A stretch of 64,000 nt of DNA from Bosea sp. 124 (lineage in GTDB: Bacteria; Pseudomonadota; Alphaproteobacteria; Rhizobiales; Beijerinckiaceae). Shown here piece after piece: positions 45,147 to 53,441 of this stretch. The stretch lies in contig NZ_PZZM01000001.1 of assembly GCF_003046175.1 (NCBI RefSeq), forward strand, positions 4,109,001 to 4,173,000. The letters run 5' to 3'. Under the pieces are notes generated by a model. That model saw only the letters and a list, made by a program, of their open reading frames with translations, made no database searches and was not told where the DNA came from. A program made the translations under genes and the position numbers. Position 1 is the stretch's first letter, and each line of letters opens with the position of its first letter.

Positions 45147-46382
45147 TCAGAAGCGGCGAGGGCTGAACGGCGCGAGGTCGATTGCGGGCGCGCGACCGGC
45201 GATGAGGGCAGCCACGAGATCGGCCGTCACGGTCGATTGCGTCATGCCGTAATGGCCGTGGCCGAAGGCGTAGACCACTTGCGGGTTGCGGCTGGCCGCG
45301 CCGATCACGGGCAGCGAGTCGGGCAGGGACGGGCGGAACCCCATCCAGAGAGTGCCGCTGTCGAAGGCCGGCAGGCCGTCCACGAGTTGGCTTGCCTTGT
45401 CGTAGAGGATCCTGGTGCGGCCGTGGTTCGGAGGCGCCTCCAGCCCGCCGAACTCGACGGCGCCACCAATGCGCAGGCCGCTCTCCAGCGGCGTCATGAC
45501 GAAGCCGTGGCCCTCGAAGCCGATGGGCCGCGTGGTCAGCCCGGTCACGCCGGGGAAGCTGACATTGTAGCCGCGCTCGGTGTCGAGCGGGACCTTGTCG
45601 CCGAGCGCAGACGCCAGCGGCTTCGACCAGGCGCCGGCCGCGATCACGGCGCGGTCGACGACGCGCTGGAAGCCGTCATGGCCGATCAGGGCAGGGCGCT
45701 CGCCTGACGAGATATTGGTGATCTCCGCCTTTTCGAAGGTCGCGCCGCGTGCCAGTGCCGCCTCGAACAGGGCCAGCGTGAGGTCGAGCGGATCGCTGAT
45801 ATGGGCGGTGTCGGGGTGGAAGGCGGCGCCGACGAACTTGTCTTTCAGGGCCGGCTCGAACTGGCGCAGCTCCTGCGCCCCGATCATCTCGACCGTGATG
45901 CCGAACTCGGCCTGGCGCCTGGCGATGTCGCGCGCCTCCGCGAAGGCACCGGCCTCGGTGAAGGCGTAGAGTCCGCCCTTGCGGTGGATATGGCTCTCGA
46001 GGCCGGCACTCTTCGCCCTCGCCAGCCAGGCTGGCAGGGCGCGCTGCTGGAGCGCGCCGATGCCCTGGATCGAGCGCTCATAGGCCTCCGGCCGCGCCGC
46101 CAGCACGAAACGCAGCAGCCAGGGCAGGAGCCTGGGGAAATAGGCCGGGCGGATCGCCAGCGGGCCGAGCGGATCGAGCAGGAATTTCGGGACCTGCCGC
46201 AGGATCTTGGGGCTCGCGATCGGCAGGATGTCGGTATGCGCGATCCAGCCGGCATTGCCGCGCGAGGGGCCGAAACCGGGTCCCTCCTTGTCGAGGATCA
46301 GGACCTCATGGCCTTCGTCGAGCAGCGCATGGGCGATGGCGGAGCCGACAATGCCCGCCCCGACGATGGCGATCTTCATCAC
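45147..46382 (-). CDS. FAD-dependent oxidoreductase, probable D-hydroxyproline dehydrogenase
   Basis: A 411-residue DadA-like flavoenzyme. The Rossmann motif IAIVGAGIVGSAIAHALLDEG is N-terminal and VVYAFGHGHYGMTQSTVTA C-terminal. Placed between a cupin and the hydroxyproline epimerase genes, it most likely oxidises cis-4-hydroxy-D-proline to the pyrroline carboxylate. The later steps (deaminase and ketoglutarate semialdehyde dehydrogenase) are not in the window. Two adjacent Met codons make the start ambiguous by one residue. Confidence 0.85.
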   Translation of the reverse strand: MMKIAIVGAGIVGSAIAHALLDEGHEVLILDKEGPGFGPSRGNAGWIAHTDILPIASPKILRQVPKFLLDPLGPLAIRPAYFPRLLPWLLRFVLAARPEAYERSIQGIGALQQRALPAWLARAKSAGLESHIHRKGGLYAFTEAGAFAEARDIARRQAEFGITVEMIGAQELRQFEPALKDKFVGAAFHPDTAHISDPLDLTLALFEAALARGATFEKAEITNISSGERPALIGHDGFQRVVDRAVIAAGAWSKPLASALGDKVPLDTERGYNVSFPGVTGLTTRPIGFEGHGFVMTPLESGLRIGGAVEFGGLEAPPNHGRTRILYDKASQLVDGLPAFDSGTLWMGFRPSLPDSLPVIGAASRNPQVVYAFGHGHYGMTQSTVTADLVAALIAGRAPAIDLAPFSPRRF

Positions 46383-46406
46383 AGGGCTCTCTTCATGGCC
46401 GGGCCT

Positions 46407-46733
46407 TCATGACAACGAGAGTTGCTTGAGTGCGTCCGGCCGCTTGACCTCGATCTCGACGAAGGCGATCGGGTGCGGCGAGCCGTTCATGACGTCGTGC
46501 TCGATGCCGGCCGGGCGCATATAGGCCTGCCCCTGTGCGAGCGGTACGTCGGTCGTCTTCGTGCCGTCGTGGATGCGCAGCGTGCCTTCGACCAGCATGA
46601 CGACGAAATAGGGCCAGCCATGGCTGTGCCAGCCGGTGACCGCGCCGGGCTCAAAATCCCAGCGTGTGATGCGGACGGCGTCATCGTCCTGCTGGACGGT
46701 TGGAATGGCGGGAATCGTGCAGGTGAAGGCCAT
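46407..46733 (-). CDS. small cupin-domain protein
   Basis: A 108-residue single cupin barrel. The first cupin motif is GWHSHGWPYFVVMLVEG and the second PAGIEHDVMNG; metal-ligand histidines are present. It may be a sensor or minor enzyme. It is the second gene of the hydroxyproline operon and is preceded by a 37-codon frame whose stop overlaps its ribosome site (CCGGAGACCGGA). Confidence 0.82.
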   Translation of the reverse strand: MAFTCTIPAIPTVQQDDDAVRITRWDFEPGAVTGWHSHGWPYFVVMLVEGTLRIHDGTKTTDVPLAQGQAYMRPAGIEHDVMNGSPHPIAFVEIEVKRPDALKQLSLS

Positions 46734-46745
46734 TCCGGTCTCCGG

Positions 46746-46859
46746 TCAGCAAGTCGGCGCCGGGTGCCGCAGGAGCGGCTCGCGCAGCATGGTGTTCTGC
46801 ATCAGCCGTGCCGGGAGGTCGAGGTCTTCGCAGGGGGACCCGCTGCCCGGCCCGGTCAT
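46746..46859 (-). CDS. short ORF (37 aa) leading the hydroxyproline operon
   Basis: ATG 46859 is preceded by AAGGAG at a 9-bp spacing, the best ribosome site in this operon. The 37-residue product is hydrophilic (begins MTGPGSGSPCEDLDLPARL, ends HPAPTC) and matches nothing I know. Its TGA is 12 bp before the cupin start, so it could be a leader peptide coupling translation or a real small protein. A second frame to 46946 would add an implausible tail. Confidence 0.4.
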   Translation of the reverse strand: MTGPGSGSPCEDLDLPARLMQNTMLREPLLRHPAPTC

Positions 46860-46934
46860 GGCATAATGCTCCTTGCGCGTCGGCCCGTTTCGCTTGCAGA
46901 TTGCAGGAGCAGCGTCCGGTAGCGATCCATGAGG

Positions 46935-46946
46935 TTGATATATCAA
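46935..46946. promoter_or_regulatory. palindrome TTGATATATCAA, likely GntR/FCD operator
   Basis: A perfect 12-bp dyad followed by a near repeat TTGTCAA (46950-46956), in the gap between the divergent hydroxyproline operon and the GntR-FCD gene. AT-rich dyads of this shape are typical operators of FCD-type GntR proteins. Confidence 0.55.
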
Positions 46947-46992
46947 TGATTGTCAATGCGTCAATCCTGGTTCCTGGGCGGGGAGAGGGCGC

Positions 46993-47694
46993 ATGAACTT
47001 GCGGTCGGTTTCGGACGCCGGCCCGCCGGAGGAGACTGCGCTGGCGCCGCCGCAGCATGCGCCCAGCCTGACGGAGGTCGCCTATCGCAGGCTCGAGGAG
47101 GCGATCGTGACGCTGTCGCTGCGGCCAGGCGCGGTGCTGACCGAGGCGCAGATGATCGACATGGTCGGCGTCGGACGGACCCCCGTGCGCGAGGCGCTGA
47201 TCCGCCTGGCGCAGCAGGGGCTGGTCGAGGTCCTGCCGCGCAAGGGCGTCGTCATTGCCGGCATCAATGCGATCGACATCATGGCCGCCCTCGACGCGCG
47301 CGAGGTGCTGGAACGCCTGATCGCCTCCGATGCGGCAAAACGGGCCAGTCCGCGCGAGCGGATCGCGATCGTCGAGAAGGCGCGGGCGATGCGCGCTGCC
47401 GCGCAGGACGGCGACGCGAACGCCTATATGCGGCTCGACAAGGAACTCGATGCCACCGTGGCTGCGGCTGCGCGCAGTCCTTATGCCACGCGCGCGGTCG
47501 AGCCGCTTCAGGCCCTGATCCGGCGTGCGTGGTATCATTTCGAGCGGCAGGACGACCTGCTTCCGGCAGCGGCGCATCATGCCGCCTTCGCTCAGGCGCT
47601 GGCGACGGCCGATCCGGCGGCTGCGATGCTGGCGAGCGATGCCCTGATGCTGCATCTGCGCAGCGGGCTGCTGGCGACGCTCGGTCGCGATTGA
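46993..47694 (+). CDS. GntR-family regulator with FCD domain
   Basis: A 233-residue regulator. The N-terminal wHTH is VAYRRLEEAIVTLSLRPGAV then MVGVGRTPVREALIRLAQQG; the FCD effector domain begins near ALDAREVLERLIASDAA. It is divergent from the hydroxyproline operon and overlooks a perfect palindrome, so it probably represses that operon until hydroxyproline or an intermediate binds. ATG 46993 has GGGAGAGGG upstream. Confidence 0.9.
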   Translation: MNLRSVSDAGPPEETALAPPQHAPSLTEVAYRRLEEAIVTLSLRPGAVLTEAQMIDMVGVGRTPVREALIRLAQQGLVEVLPRKGVVIAGINAIDIMAALDAREVLERLIASDAAKRASPRERIAIVEKARAMRAAAQDGDANAYMRLDKELDATVAAAARSPYATRAVEPLQALIRRAWYHFERQDDLLPAAAHHAAFAQALATADPAAAMLASDALMLHLRSGLLATLGRD

Positions 47695-47847
47695 CAGCGG
47701 CCGGGCGCATCGGATGTCGGTGATATATGTGACGATCATCCGGGTTGCAGGCGCCGCTTCGCCGACGATCACGGGCGAATCTGGCTTTTCCGGGCCGCAA
47801 CCTCTACATGACCGGCGAACCCGCCCGTGTCGGCTATCCGGAATCCG

Positions 47848-48372
47848 ATGACAGAACCCGTTCAACCCGTGCTGCGGGCTACGCCCGAGGCCGCGCTCTT
47901 TCGCGACGCCATGGCGCGGGTTGCGAGTGCGGTGCATATCGTTACGACGATCGGGCCTCATGGCCGGATCGGGCTGACCGCGACCGCCGTGGCCTCCGTC
48001 TCGGATGCACCACCAACCGTGCTGGTCTGCATCGCGCGCCCAAGCCGGACCCTGGCCGTGATTGAGGCGAGCGGAGTGTTCTGCATCAATACGCTGCCGG
48101 GCGATGGCGACGAACTGGCCGAAATCTTTGCCAGCCGGCGGGGCATCGAAGGCGAGGCGCGGTTCGGATCGCGGCGTTGGGGCAGCCTCGCGACCGGAGC
48201 GCCAGTGCTGCAGGATGCCGTCGCCGCCTTCGATTGCCGGCTCGTCGCGGCGCATGATGTTGCGACCCACCGCATCCTGATCGGCGAGGTCCTCGGGCTC
48301 GGAGGCGCAGCCAAGAGCCCGGCCGGAGCGACGAGCCTGATCTACCGGAAGCGGCAGTTCGAGTCAGTGTAG
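47848..48372 (+). CDS. flavin reductase domain protein (RutF/HpaC-like)
   Basis: About 174 residues of the flavin reductase family, with AVHIVTTIGPHGRIGLTATAVASVS and VLVCIARPSRT forming the FMN site, and GVFCINTLPGDGDEL. It would supply reduced flavin to a two-component monooxygenase; none adjoins it. ATG 47848 and GTG 47827 are both possible starts. It is convergent with pcaC, 28 bp away. Confidence 0.83.
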   Translation: MTEPVQPVLRATPEAALFRDAMARVASAVHIVTTIGPHGRIGLTATAVASVSDAPPTVLVCIARPSRTLAVIEASGVFCINTLPGDGDELAEIFASRRGIEGEARFGSRRWGSLATGAPVLQDAVAAFDCRLVAAHDVATHRILIGEVLGLGGAAKSPAGATSLIYRKRQFESV

Positions 48373-48400
48373 CCGGTCGAGATGCGCAGGCCCCGGAAAC

Positions 48401-48799
48401 TCAGGCCCCGGCGGCGGCTTCCGCTTCCATCTCGGCGAAGACGCCGGCGGCCTCCTTGAAGGCATGGTTCGAGGCCGGCACGCCGGCATAGATCGCCGTC
48501 TGCAGCAGCACCTCCTTGATCTCCTCGCGGCTGAGCCCGTTGTTGATGGCGCCGCGGACATGGATGCGGAATTCGCCCCAGGCGCCGAGCGAGGCCGCGA
48601 TCGCCAGCACGATGATCGAGCGCTCGCGGCGGATCAGGCCCGGCCGGTTCCAGATGTCGTTCCAGGCCGTGCGGGTGATGAACTCCTGCCACTCGCCGTT
48701 GAAATCGGTGACGCCGGCGCTGGCCTTGTCGACATAAGCAGCGCCGAGGACGGCGCGGCGGGTCTTCATGCCCTCGTCGTAGCGGGTCTTCTCGTCCAT
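48401..48799 (-). CDS. pcaC: 4-carboxymuconolactone decarboxylase
   Basis: A 132-residue AhpD-like CMD protein. It begins DEKTRYDEGMKTRRAVLG, typical of PcaC, and has RSIIVLAIAASLGAWGEFRIH with the conserved His, and LSREEIKEVLLQTAIYAG. PcaC decarboxylates 4-carboxymuconolactone in the protocatechuate branch of the beta-ketoadipate pathway. It is last in the operon, 10 bp after pcaD. PcaG/PcaH are not in the window. Confidence 0.9.
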   Translation of the reverse strand: MDEKTRYDEGMKTRRAVLGAAYVDKASAGVTDFNGEWQEFITRTAWNDIWNRPGLIRRERSIIVLAIAASLGAWGEFRIHVRGAINNGLSREEIKEVLLQTAIYAGVPASNHAFKEAAGVFAEMEAEAAAGA

Positions 48800-48809
48800 G
48801 GTGGGCTCC

Positions 48810-49589
48810 TCAGACCTTCAAGAAGTCGAGTACGGCGCCCGTGAAGGCTTCCGGCTGCTCGAGATTGGAGAGATGGGCGGCGTCGAGCTCAACCGTGCGT
48901 GAGCCCGGAATGGCCTCGGCAATCAGATGGCCGGCGGCCGGCGGCGTCGCCGGATCGACCGTGCCGATGATGACGAGCACCGGATTGGCGATGCTGTGGA
49001 TCGCCTCGCGCTGGTCCATGTCGCGGATCGCGGCGCAGCAGGTGGCATAGCCGATGGCCGGGGTCGTGGTCAGCATCTCGCTGACCTTCGCCACGGTCGT
49101 GGCGTCGGATTCGCGAAAGCGTGGGCTGAACCAGCGCTCCAATGTGCCCTGGACGATCGCGGCCATGCCCTGGCTGCGCACGGTCTTGATCCGGCCGTTC
49201 CAGAGGTCGGCAGGGCCCATATAGGCCGCTGTATTTGCGAGCACGAGGCGGTCCATCCGGTGTCGGGCATGGGTCGCGAGCCACTGGCCGACCATGCCGC
49301 CCTTGGAGACGCCGCACCAATGCGCCCTGTCGATGCCGAAATGGTCGAGGATGGCGAGCGCGTCATGTCCGAGCGTCGCGATCGAAAAAGCCTGGTCTGT
49401 CGCGGTCGAAAGGCCGTGCCCGCGCGAATCGTAGCGCAGGATGCGGAAGCTCTTCGCCCACTCCGCGATCTGTGGGTCCCACATCGAGAGATTGGTGCCG
49501 AGCGAGTTCGACAGCATCAGCACCGGCGCGTCGGCCGGCCCGTCGAAGCGGATGTTGAACGGCTCGCCCCGGATGGTTTCGATCGGCAT
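48810..49589 (-). CDS. pcaD: 3-oxoadipate enol-lactonase
   Basis: A 259-residue alpha/beta hydrolase. The nucleophile elbow is CGVSKGGMVGQWLA; the acid GTVDPATPPAAG and AAHLSNLEQPEAF supply Asp and His. NSLGTNLSMWDPQIA and YDSRGHGLS are typical PcaD segments. It hydrolyses the enol-lactone to 3-oxoadipate. It is 48 bp after the aconitase X small-subunit gene. Confidence 0.9.
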   Translation of the reverse strand: MPIETIRGEPFNIRFDGPADAPVLMLSNSLGTNLSMWDPQIAEWAKSFRILRYDSRGHGLSTATDQAFSIATLGHDALAILDHFGIDRAHWCGVSKGGMVGQWLATHARHRMDRLVLANTAAYMGPADLWNGRIKTVRSQGMAAIVQGTLERWFSPRFRESDATTVAKVSEMLTTTPAIGYATCCAAIRDMDQREAIHSIANPVLVIIGTVDPATPPAAGHLIAEAIPGSRTVELDAAHLSNLEQPEAFTGAVLDFLKV

Positions 49590-49637
49590 CGGCGTCTGCT
49601 CCTTGGCCCTGCATGTCGCGCCTAACTTTCGTCGCGC

Positions 49638-50063
49638 CTAATTTGCGGTGATATCGCCGTCGGCCGACAACTGAAGCCAGCGTCCGGCAAGGGATGCCTG
49701 TTGCGCTGCGGGCAGGCGGAACGCCGGCGGCGTCGGCCAGCCCATTTCGCGCGCCACCACCAGCCCAAGCAGCAGGATGGCATCGGGCGCGTCCATCAGC
49801 AGCGCGGCCGGCGCCTTGCCGGCATGAACGAGCTCAAGCAGCACCGCCGAAGCCGAGGAGGAGCCGATTGTCCCGGGCAGCGCCAGCACGGTTCCGGCGA
49901 TGCTCTCGCCGCGCTGCGGATGGCGCGCGTCGATGATGGTGCCGGAGCGCGGATCGACGCCGCCCCAGAAACTGATCGGTGCCGTCAGCGCAAGGCAGCG
50001 CCCTGAGGCCGCCGGGCCGGGAATCAGTATCTGTGCATCAGGAACTTGGGTGTTCACGACCAT
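49638..50063 (-). CDS. aconitase X swivel (small) subunit, DUF126
   Basis: About 141 residues, a free-standing swivel domain of the aconitase X family. Key segment: PISFWGGVDPRSGTIIDARH followed by RGESIAGTVLALPGTIGSSSAS, with the serine-rich loop that completes the active site. ATG 50063 overlaps the large-subunit stop by about 10 bp. Known bacterial aconitase X enzymes dehydrate cis-3-hydroxy-L-proline; the archaeal ones dehydrate phosphomevalonate. Confidence 0.87.
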   Translation of the reverse strand: MVVNTQVPDAQILIPGPAASGRCLALTAPISFWGGVDPRSGTIIDARHPQRGESIAGTVLALPGTIGSSSASAVLLELVHAGKAPAALLMDAPDAILLLGLVVAREMGWPTPPAFRLPAAQQASLAGRWLQLSADGDITAN

Positions 50064-51313
50064 GCCTGCCGCTCCCTGACGAGCCGGCCGGTGACGGCGC
50101 TCTCGACGCATTCGGCAAGCGAGCCATAGGTCACGGCGTAGCCGGTGTTGCCCGGAGCGTAATGCGCGAACTTGCCGGAATTGGTCATCAGCACCGCGCC
50201 CGCGATCTCGGGCAGGATCGGGGTCACGACGACGCAGGTGTCGACGACGAAGATCACGCCGGCCTGCTCCAGCGCGGCGCGACGGCCCTGTGCCTCCAGC
50301 GGACGCAGCACATGGCGGCCGGTATTGGCGTAGAGCGGTGTTTTCAGACGGCGCCCTCCGAGGCGACGCTCGACCTCGTCGATCTCGGCCGCCGAGAGAT
50401 GCGGCGAGCCGATCGCCACCGCATCGATGCGCTCGGTGCCTTCGCTGGTGGAGAGCCGGGCCAGGGCCTGCTGCACAAGCTCGGGCGTCAGCATCAGGGT
50501 TTCGCGGGGCGGCAGGCCGCCGAGCGCCGTTGCGGCATCGGGCGCTTCGGGCGTCACGCCCGCGACATGGAACAGGCCGACGCCCCCGGCCGAGGCGGAG
50601 GCTGCGCCCAGCGCCTTCAGCCGATCCTCCGTCGTGCAGCCTTGCAGGCCTTCGATGACGGCGACTGCCGTGCCCGCCATGCGGCCGAGGATGGTGCCGA
50701 GGACGGGGTAGAACACGTCCGAGGCGCGCAGGCCGCGGCTCAGTCCACTCGCGTCGATCAGCAGCGTCGCGATGCGGTTCTCCGGCCGGTGCAGCCCGTA
50801 ATCGGGCGCGACACCGGCGATGGCGCAGGCGATGTCGAGGAAATCGCCATAGCGGTTGGTGCGGGCGCCGAGCACCGAATTGCAGAAGACGACGGCGTTG
50901 GATTCGCCCCAGGCGACGTCGCTGCCCTGTGCCGGCCGGTGCCCGGCCTGATAGGGCGCGCAGGTCCAGGAGGGCTCGCAGCCCATCGCCTCATAGGCGC
51001 GCATCATGCGGGCCGCCATGTCGCGCTGATGCGGCGGCAGCCGGATCGCGGCGCAACCTGCGGGGGTGAGGGCCCCGACGTTCAGCGTCGCGCGGATGCC
51101 GACGCGGGCGCCGCCCTCGACCAGCCTTTCGGCGAAAAGCGTGCCCGAATCGCCGTGATAGAGCGCCCCGTCGATATGGGCCGAGGCGACGGGAATCAGC
51201 CGCGGCGCACCCATCAGCCGTGCGCTGTCAGCGACGATCCGCATCGCCATTGCGGCGCCGGCGCCATTGGCTCCGGTCGCTACGTGCTGCTGCTGCTGCG
51301 TCAGTTCAACCAT
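50054..51313 (-). CDS. aconitase X catalytic (large) subunit, DUF521
   Basis: A 419-residue protein with the aconitase X signatures SAHIDGALYHGDSGTLFAE, PSWTCAPYQAGHRP and VVFCNSVLGARTNRYGDFLD, and later GSPHLSAAEIDEVERRL and VDTCVVVTP; the cysteines are candidate Fe-S ligands. A cis-3-hydroxy-L-proline dehydratase role would fit the nearby hydroxyproline operon, but the gene overlaps pcaB by 8 bp and shares its operon with pcaD and pcaC, so a different hydroxy-acid substrate is possible. Confidence 0.88.
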   Translation of the reverse strand: MVELTQQQQHVATGANGAGAAMAMRIVADSARLMGAPRLIPVASAHIDGALYHGDSGTLFAERLVEGGARVGIRATLNVGALTPAGCAAIRLPPHQRDMAARMMRAYEAMGCEPSWTCAPYQAGHRPAQGSDVAWGESNAVVFCNSVLGARTNRYGDFLDIACAIAGVAPDYGLHRPENRIATLLIDASGLSRGLRASDVFYPVLGTILGRMAGTAVAVIEGLQGCTTEDRLKALGAASASAGGVGLFHVAGVTPEAPDAATALGGLPPRETLMLTPELVQQALARLSTSEGTERIDAVAIGSPHLSAAEIDEVERRLGGRRLKTPLYANTGRHVLRPLEAQGRRAALEQAGVIFVVDTCVVVTPILPEIAGAVLMTNSGKFAHYAPGNTGYAVTYGSLAECVESAVTGRLVRERQAWS

Positions 51314-52682
51314 GGGGGCTCATATGTTCCCGTTCCTCTTCGTAGAGCGCGAGGATGCGGTCGATGATCGAGTCGCTGGCGCCGCGATAGGTCGCGGGGT
51401 CGAACAGCGCATCGAGCTCGGCCGGGGTGAGCTTGTTCGAAATCGCCGGATCCTCGCCGATCACCTCGCGCAGATGCCGACCCGAGGCGACGCAGCGACG
51501 GCTGGCGTCTTCCAGCGCATGATGGGCGGCGCTCCTGCCCAATGTCTCGGCCAGTGCCAGCGAGACGCGCTCGGCCATGACGAGGCCATTGGTCAGATCG
51601 AGGTTGCGGCGCATGGACTCGGGGAAGACCTGCAGGCCCTCGATCAGGGTGACCGCCTGGTTCAGGGCAGCGCCACTGAGGCGGAAGAGCTCCGCCATGG
51701 TGCGCCATTCGGCGTGCCAGCCCCCCATCGCGCGCTCATGCTCCTGCGGCATGCAGGCGAGCATGGTCGAGACCAGCCCGGGCGCGCGCTTGGCCGCCGA
51801 CAGGATCAGGGTACAGAGCACGGGATTGCGCTTGTGCGGCATCGCCGAGGAGCCGCCCTTGCCCGGCGCTTCGGGCTCAGCGAGTTCGGCGATCTCGGTC
51901 TGCGCCATCAACGCCACGTCCTGGGCGATCTTGCCGAGATGGCCGACGAGTGCGCCGAGCTGGGCTGCGCTCATGACGAGCCGATAGCGAGCGGTGTGAG
52001 AGGGATACAATACCGCGCCGATCGAGGGCATCGTCCTGGCGAAGATCTCGAGAACGGCTTCGGCCCGATCCCCCAACGAGGCCAGCGTCCCGGCCGCGCC
52101 ACCGAGCTGGTGAGGCACGGTGCCGTAGATCATGAACTGGTCGTGATAGGTCAAGATCGGATTCAGCCACTGCGCCGCCTTGATGCCGAAACTGATCGGA
52201 ACCGCCTGCTGCAGGAAGGTGCGCCCGATCATCGGCGTGTGGCGATGCGCCCGTGCCAGCCGGGCGAGAGCATGGGCGAGCCGGGCCGAGCGCTTCAGCA
52301 GCAGTTCCTGTGCGGACTTGTACTGCTGGGCGGCGCCAGAATCGATCACGTCCTGGCTGGTCGCGCCGAAATGGACCCATTTGGCGGCCTCCGGGTCCTG
52401 CGCCGCGACGCGGGCGATCAGGGCCTTGACCAGCGGGATGGCCGGGTTGCCGGCGAGCGTCGCCGCTTGGCCGATCTCTGCCGGATTGTAAAACGCGGCA
52501 TCGCATTGCGTCGCGATCACGGTTGCCGCCTGCAACGAAATGACGCCGACCTCAGCTTCGGCGCGGGCGAGAGCGGCTTCGAAATCGAGCATGCCCTGAA
52601 GGGTCGCGCGGTCGTCGAAGACGGCGGCCATCTCGGAATCGACGAAGAGTTCGCCGAACAGGCCAGGCGCGGCGGAGATCAT
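51306..52682 (-). CDS. pcaB: 3-carboxy-cis,cis-muconate cycloisomerase
   Basis: A 458-residue fumarase-superfamily enzyme. Signature GKGGSSAMPHKRNPVLC, with FGATSQDVIDSGAAQQ and GRTFLQQAVPISFGIKAAQW as expected for PcaB. It cyclises carboxymuconate to 4-carboxymuconolactone, the substrate of PcaC. It is the first gene of the operon pcaB - aconitase X large - aconitase X small - pcaD - pcaC. It is a paralogue of purB at 33380 but clearly a different subfamily. Confidence 0.88.
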   Translation of the reverse strand: MISAAPGLFGELFVDSEMAAVFDDRATLQGMLDFEAALARAEAEVGVISLQAATVIATQCDAAFYNPAEIGQAATLAGNPAIPLVKALIARVAAQDPEAAKWVHFGATSQDVIDSGAAQQYKSAQELLLKRSARLAHALARLARAHRHTPMIGRTFLQQAVPISFGIKAAQWLNPILTYHDQFMIYGTVPHQLGGAAGTLASLGDRAEAVLEIFARTMPSIGAVLYPSHTARYRLVMSAAQLGALVGHLGKIAQDVALMAQTEIAELAEPEAPGKGGSSAMPHKRNPVLCTLILSAAKRAPGLVSTMLACMPQEHERAMGGWHAEWRTMAELFRLSGAALNQAVTLIEGLQVFPESMRRNLDLTNGLVMAERVSLALAETLGRSAAHHALEDASRRCVASGRHLREVIGEDPAISNKLTPAELDALFDPATYRGASDSIIDRILALYEEEREHMSPHG

Positions 52683-52866
52683 CAGGAGGCGGGCGTCATG
52701 CAGCGGCGGGGGGCGGTCGTCACGCTTCGTCCTCTTGTGCCGGTCGGCGCTTTCCGCTCATGGATAGGCGCGACAGCCTTGGATCAATCCAGGGCAGCGT
52801 AGACTTGGGGCATGCCCGGCTGCAACAGCCGGGAAGGCCGCGGTACGGATCTGAGGGAGGAACGCC

Positions 52867-53319
52867 ATGGCGATGACGATGAATGGCGAGGTGACATTGC
52901 CCGCCGCCAAGGACGTGGTCTGGGCGAAGCTTAACGACGCCGAGGTCCTGAAGGCCTGTATTCCGGGCTGCGAGCAGCTCAACAAGGACGACGACACGCA
53001 TTTCTCGGCGGTGGTGAAGGTGAAGCTCGGGCCGGTGAAGGCGAGCTTCAAGGGCAAGGTCGAACTCGTCGATCTCGATCCGCCGAACGGCTATCGCATC
53101 CAGGGCGAGGGAGAGGGTGGGATCGCGGGCTTCGCCAAGGGCGGCGCAAAGGTGGCGCTGAGCGATGCAGGCGATGGCCAGACCCTGCTCAGCTACAATG
53201 TCGAGGCGCAGGTCGGCGGCAAGCTGATGCAGCTCGGCTCGCGATTGATCGATTCGGTCTCGAAAAAGCTCGCCGACGAGTTCTTCGCCAATTTCGCCAA
53301 AGCGGTCAGCGAAGGCTGA
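52867..53319 (+). CDS. coxG: CoxG family SRPBCC protein
   Basis: A 150-residue START/Bet v1-type protein of the CO dehydrogenase subunit G family. The N-terminus MNGEVTLPAAKDVVWAKLND and CIPGCEQLNK are typical. CoxG anchors or assists Cox-type molybdenum hydroxylases at the membrane, although this copy lacks a long hydrophobic tail. Its last codons are part of the first unit of a 38-bp tandem repeat. It precedes the coxSLM genes, with an antisense chemoreceptor gene between. Confidence 0.88.
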   Translation: MAMTMNGEVTLPAAKDVVWAKLNDAEVLKACIPGCEQLNKDDDTHFSAVVKVKLGPVKASFKGKVELVDLDPPNGYRIQGEGEGGIAGFAKGGAKVALSDAGDGQTLLSYNVEAQVGGKLMQLGSRLIDSVSKKLADEFFANFAKAVSEG

Positions 53320-53441
53320 GCCGCGTCCTTCGAGCAATCGCGGTCAGCGAAGGCTGAGCCGCGTCCTTCGGGCAATCGCGGTCAGCGAAGGCTGAGCCGC
53401 GTCCTCCGGGCGCTCCCGGCCGGCAAGGGCTGAGCCGCATT
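53302..53441. repeat. tandem 38-bp hairpin repeat, about 3.7 copies
   Basis: Units start at 53302, 53340, 53378 and 53416; the first three are nearly identical and the fourth is decayed. Each unit contains GCGGTCAG-cgaagg-CTGAGCCGC, an 8-bp stem with one bulged base, so the array is a row of hairpins. The first unit includes the coxG stop codon and the last ends at the stop of the convergent chemoreceptor gene, filling the whole gap. It may act as a bidirectional transcription stop. Confidence 0.8.

Noticed and set aside
51306..52682. Second adenylosuccinate lyase
   Set aside because: Shares the superfamily signature with purB but its sequence and operon with pcaD and pcaC fit carboxymuconate cycloisomerase.
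53302..53441. CRISPR array
   Set aside because: The 38-bp units are directly tandem with no spacers and begin inside coxG.
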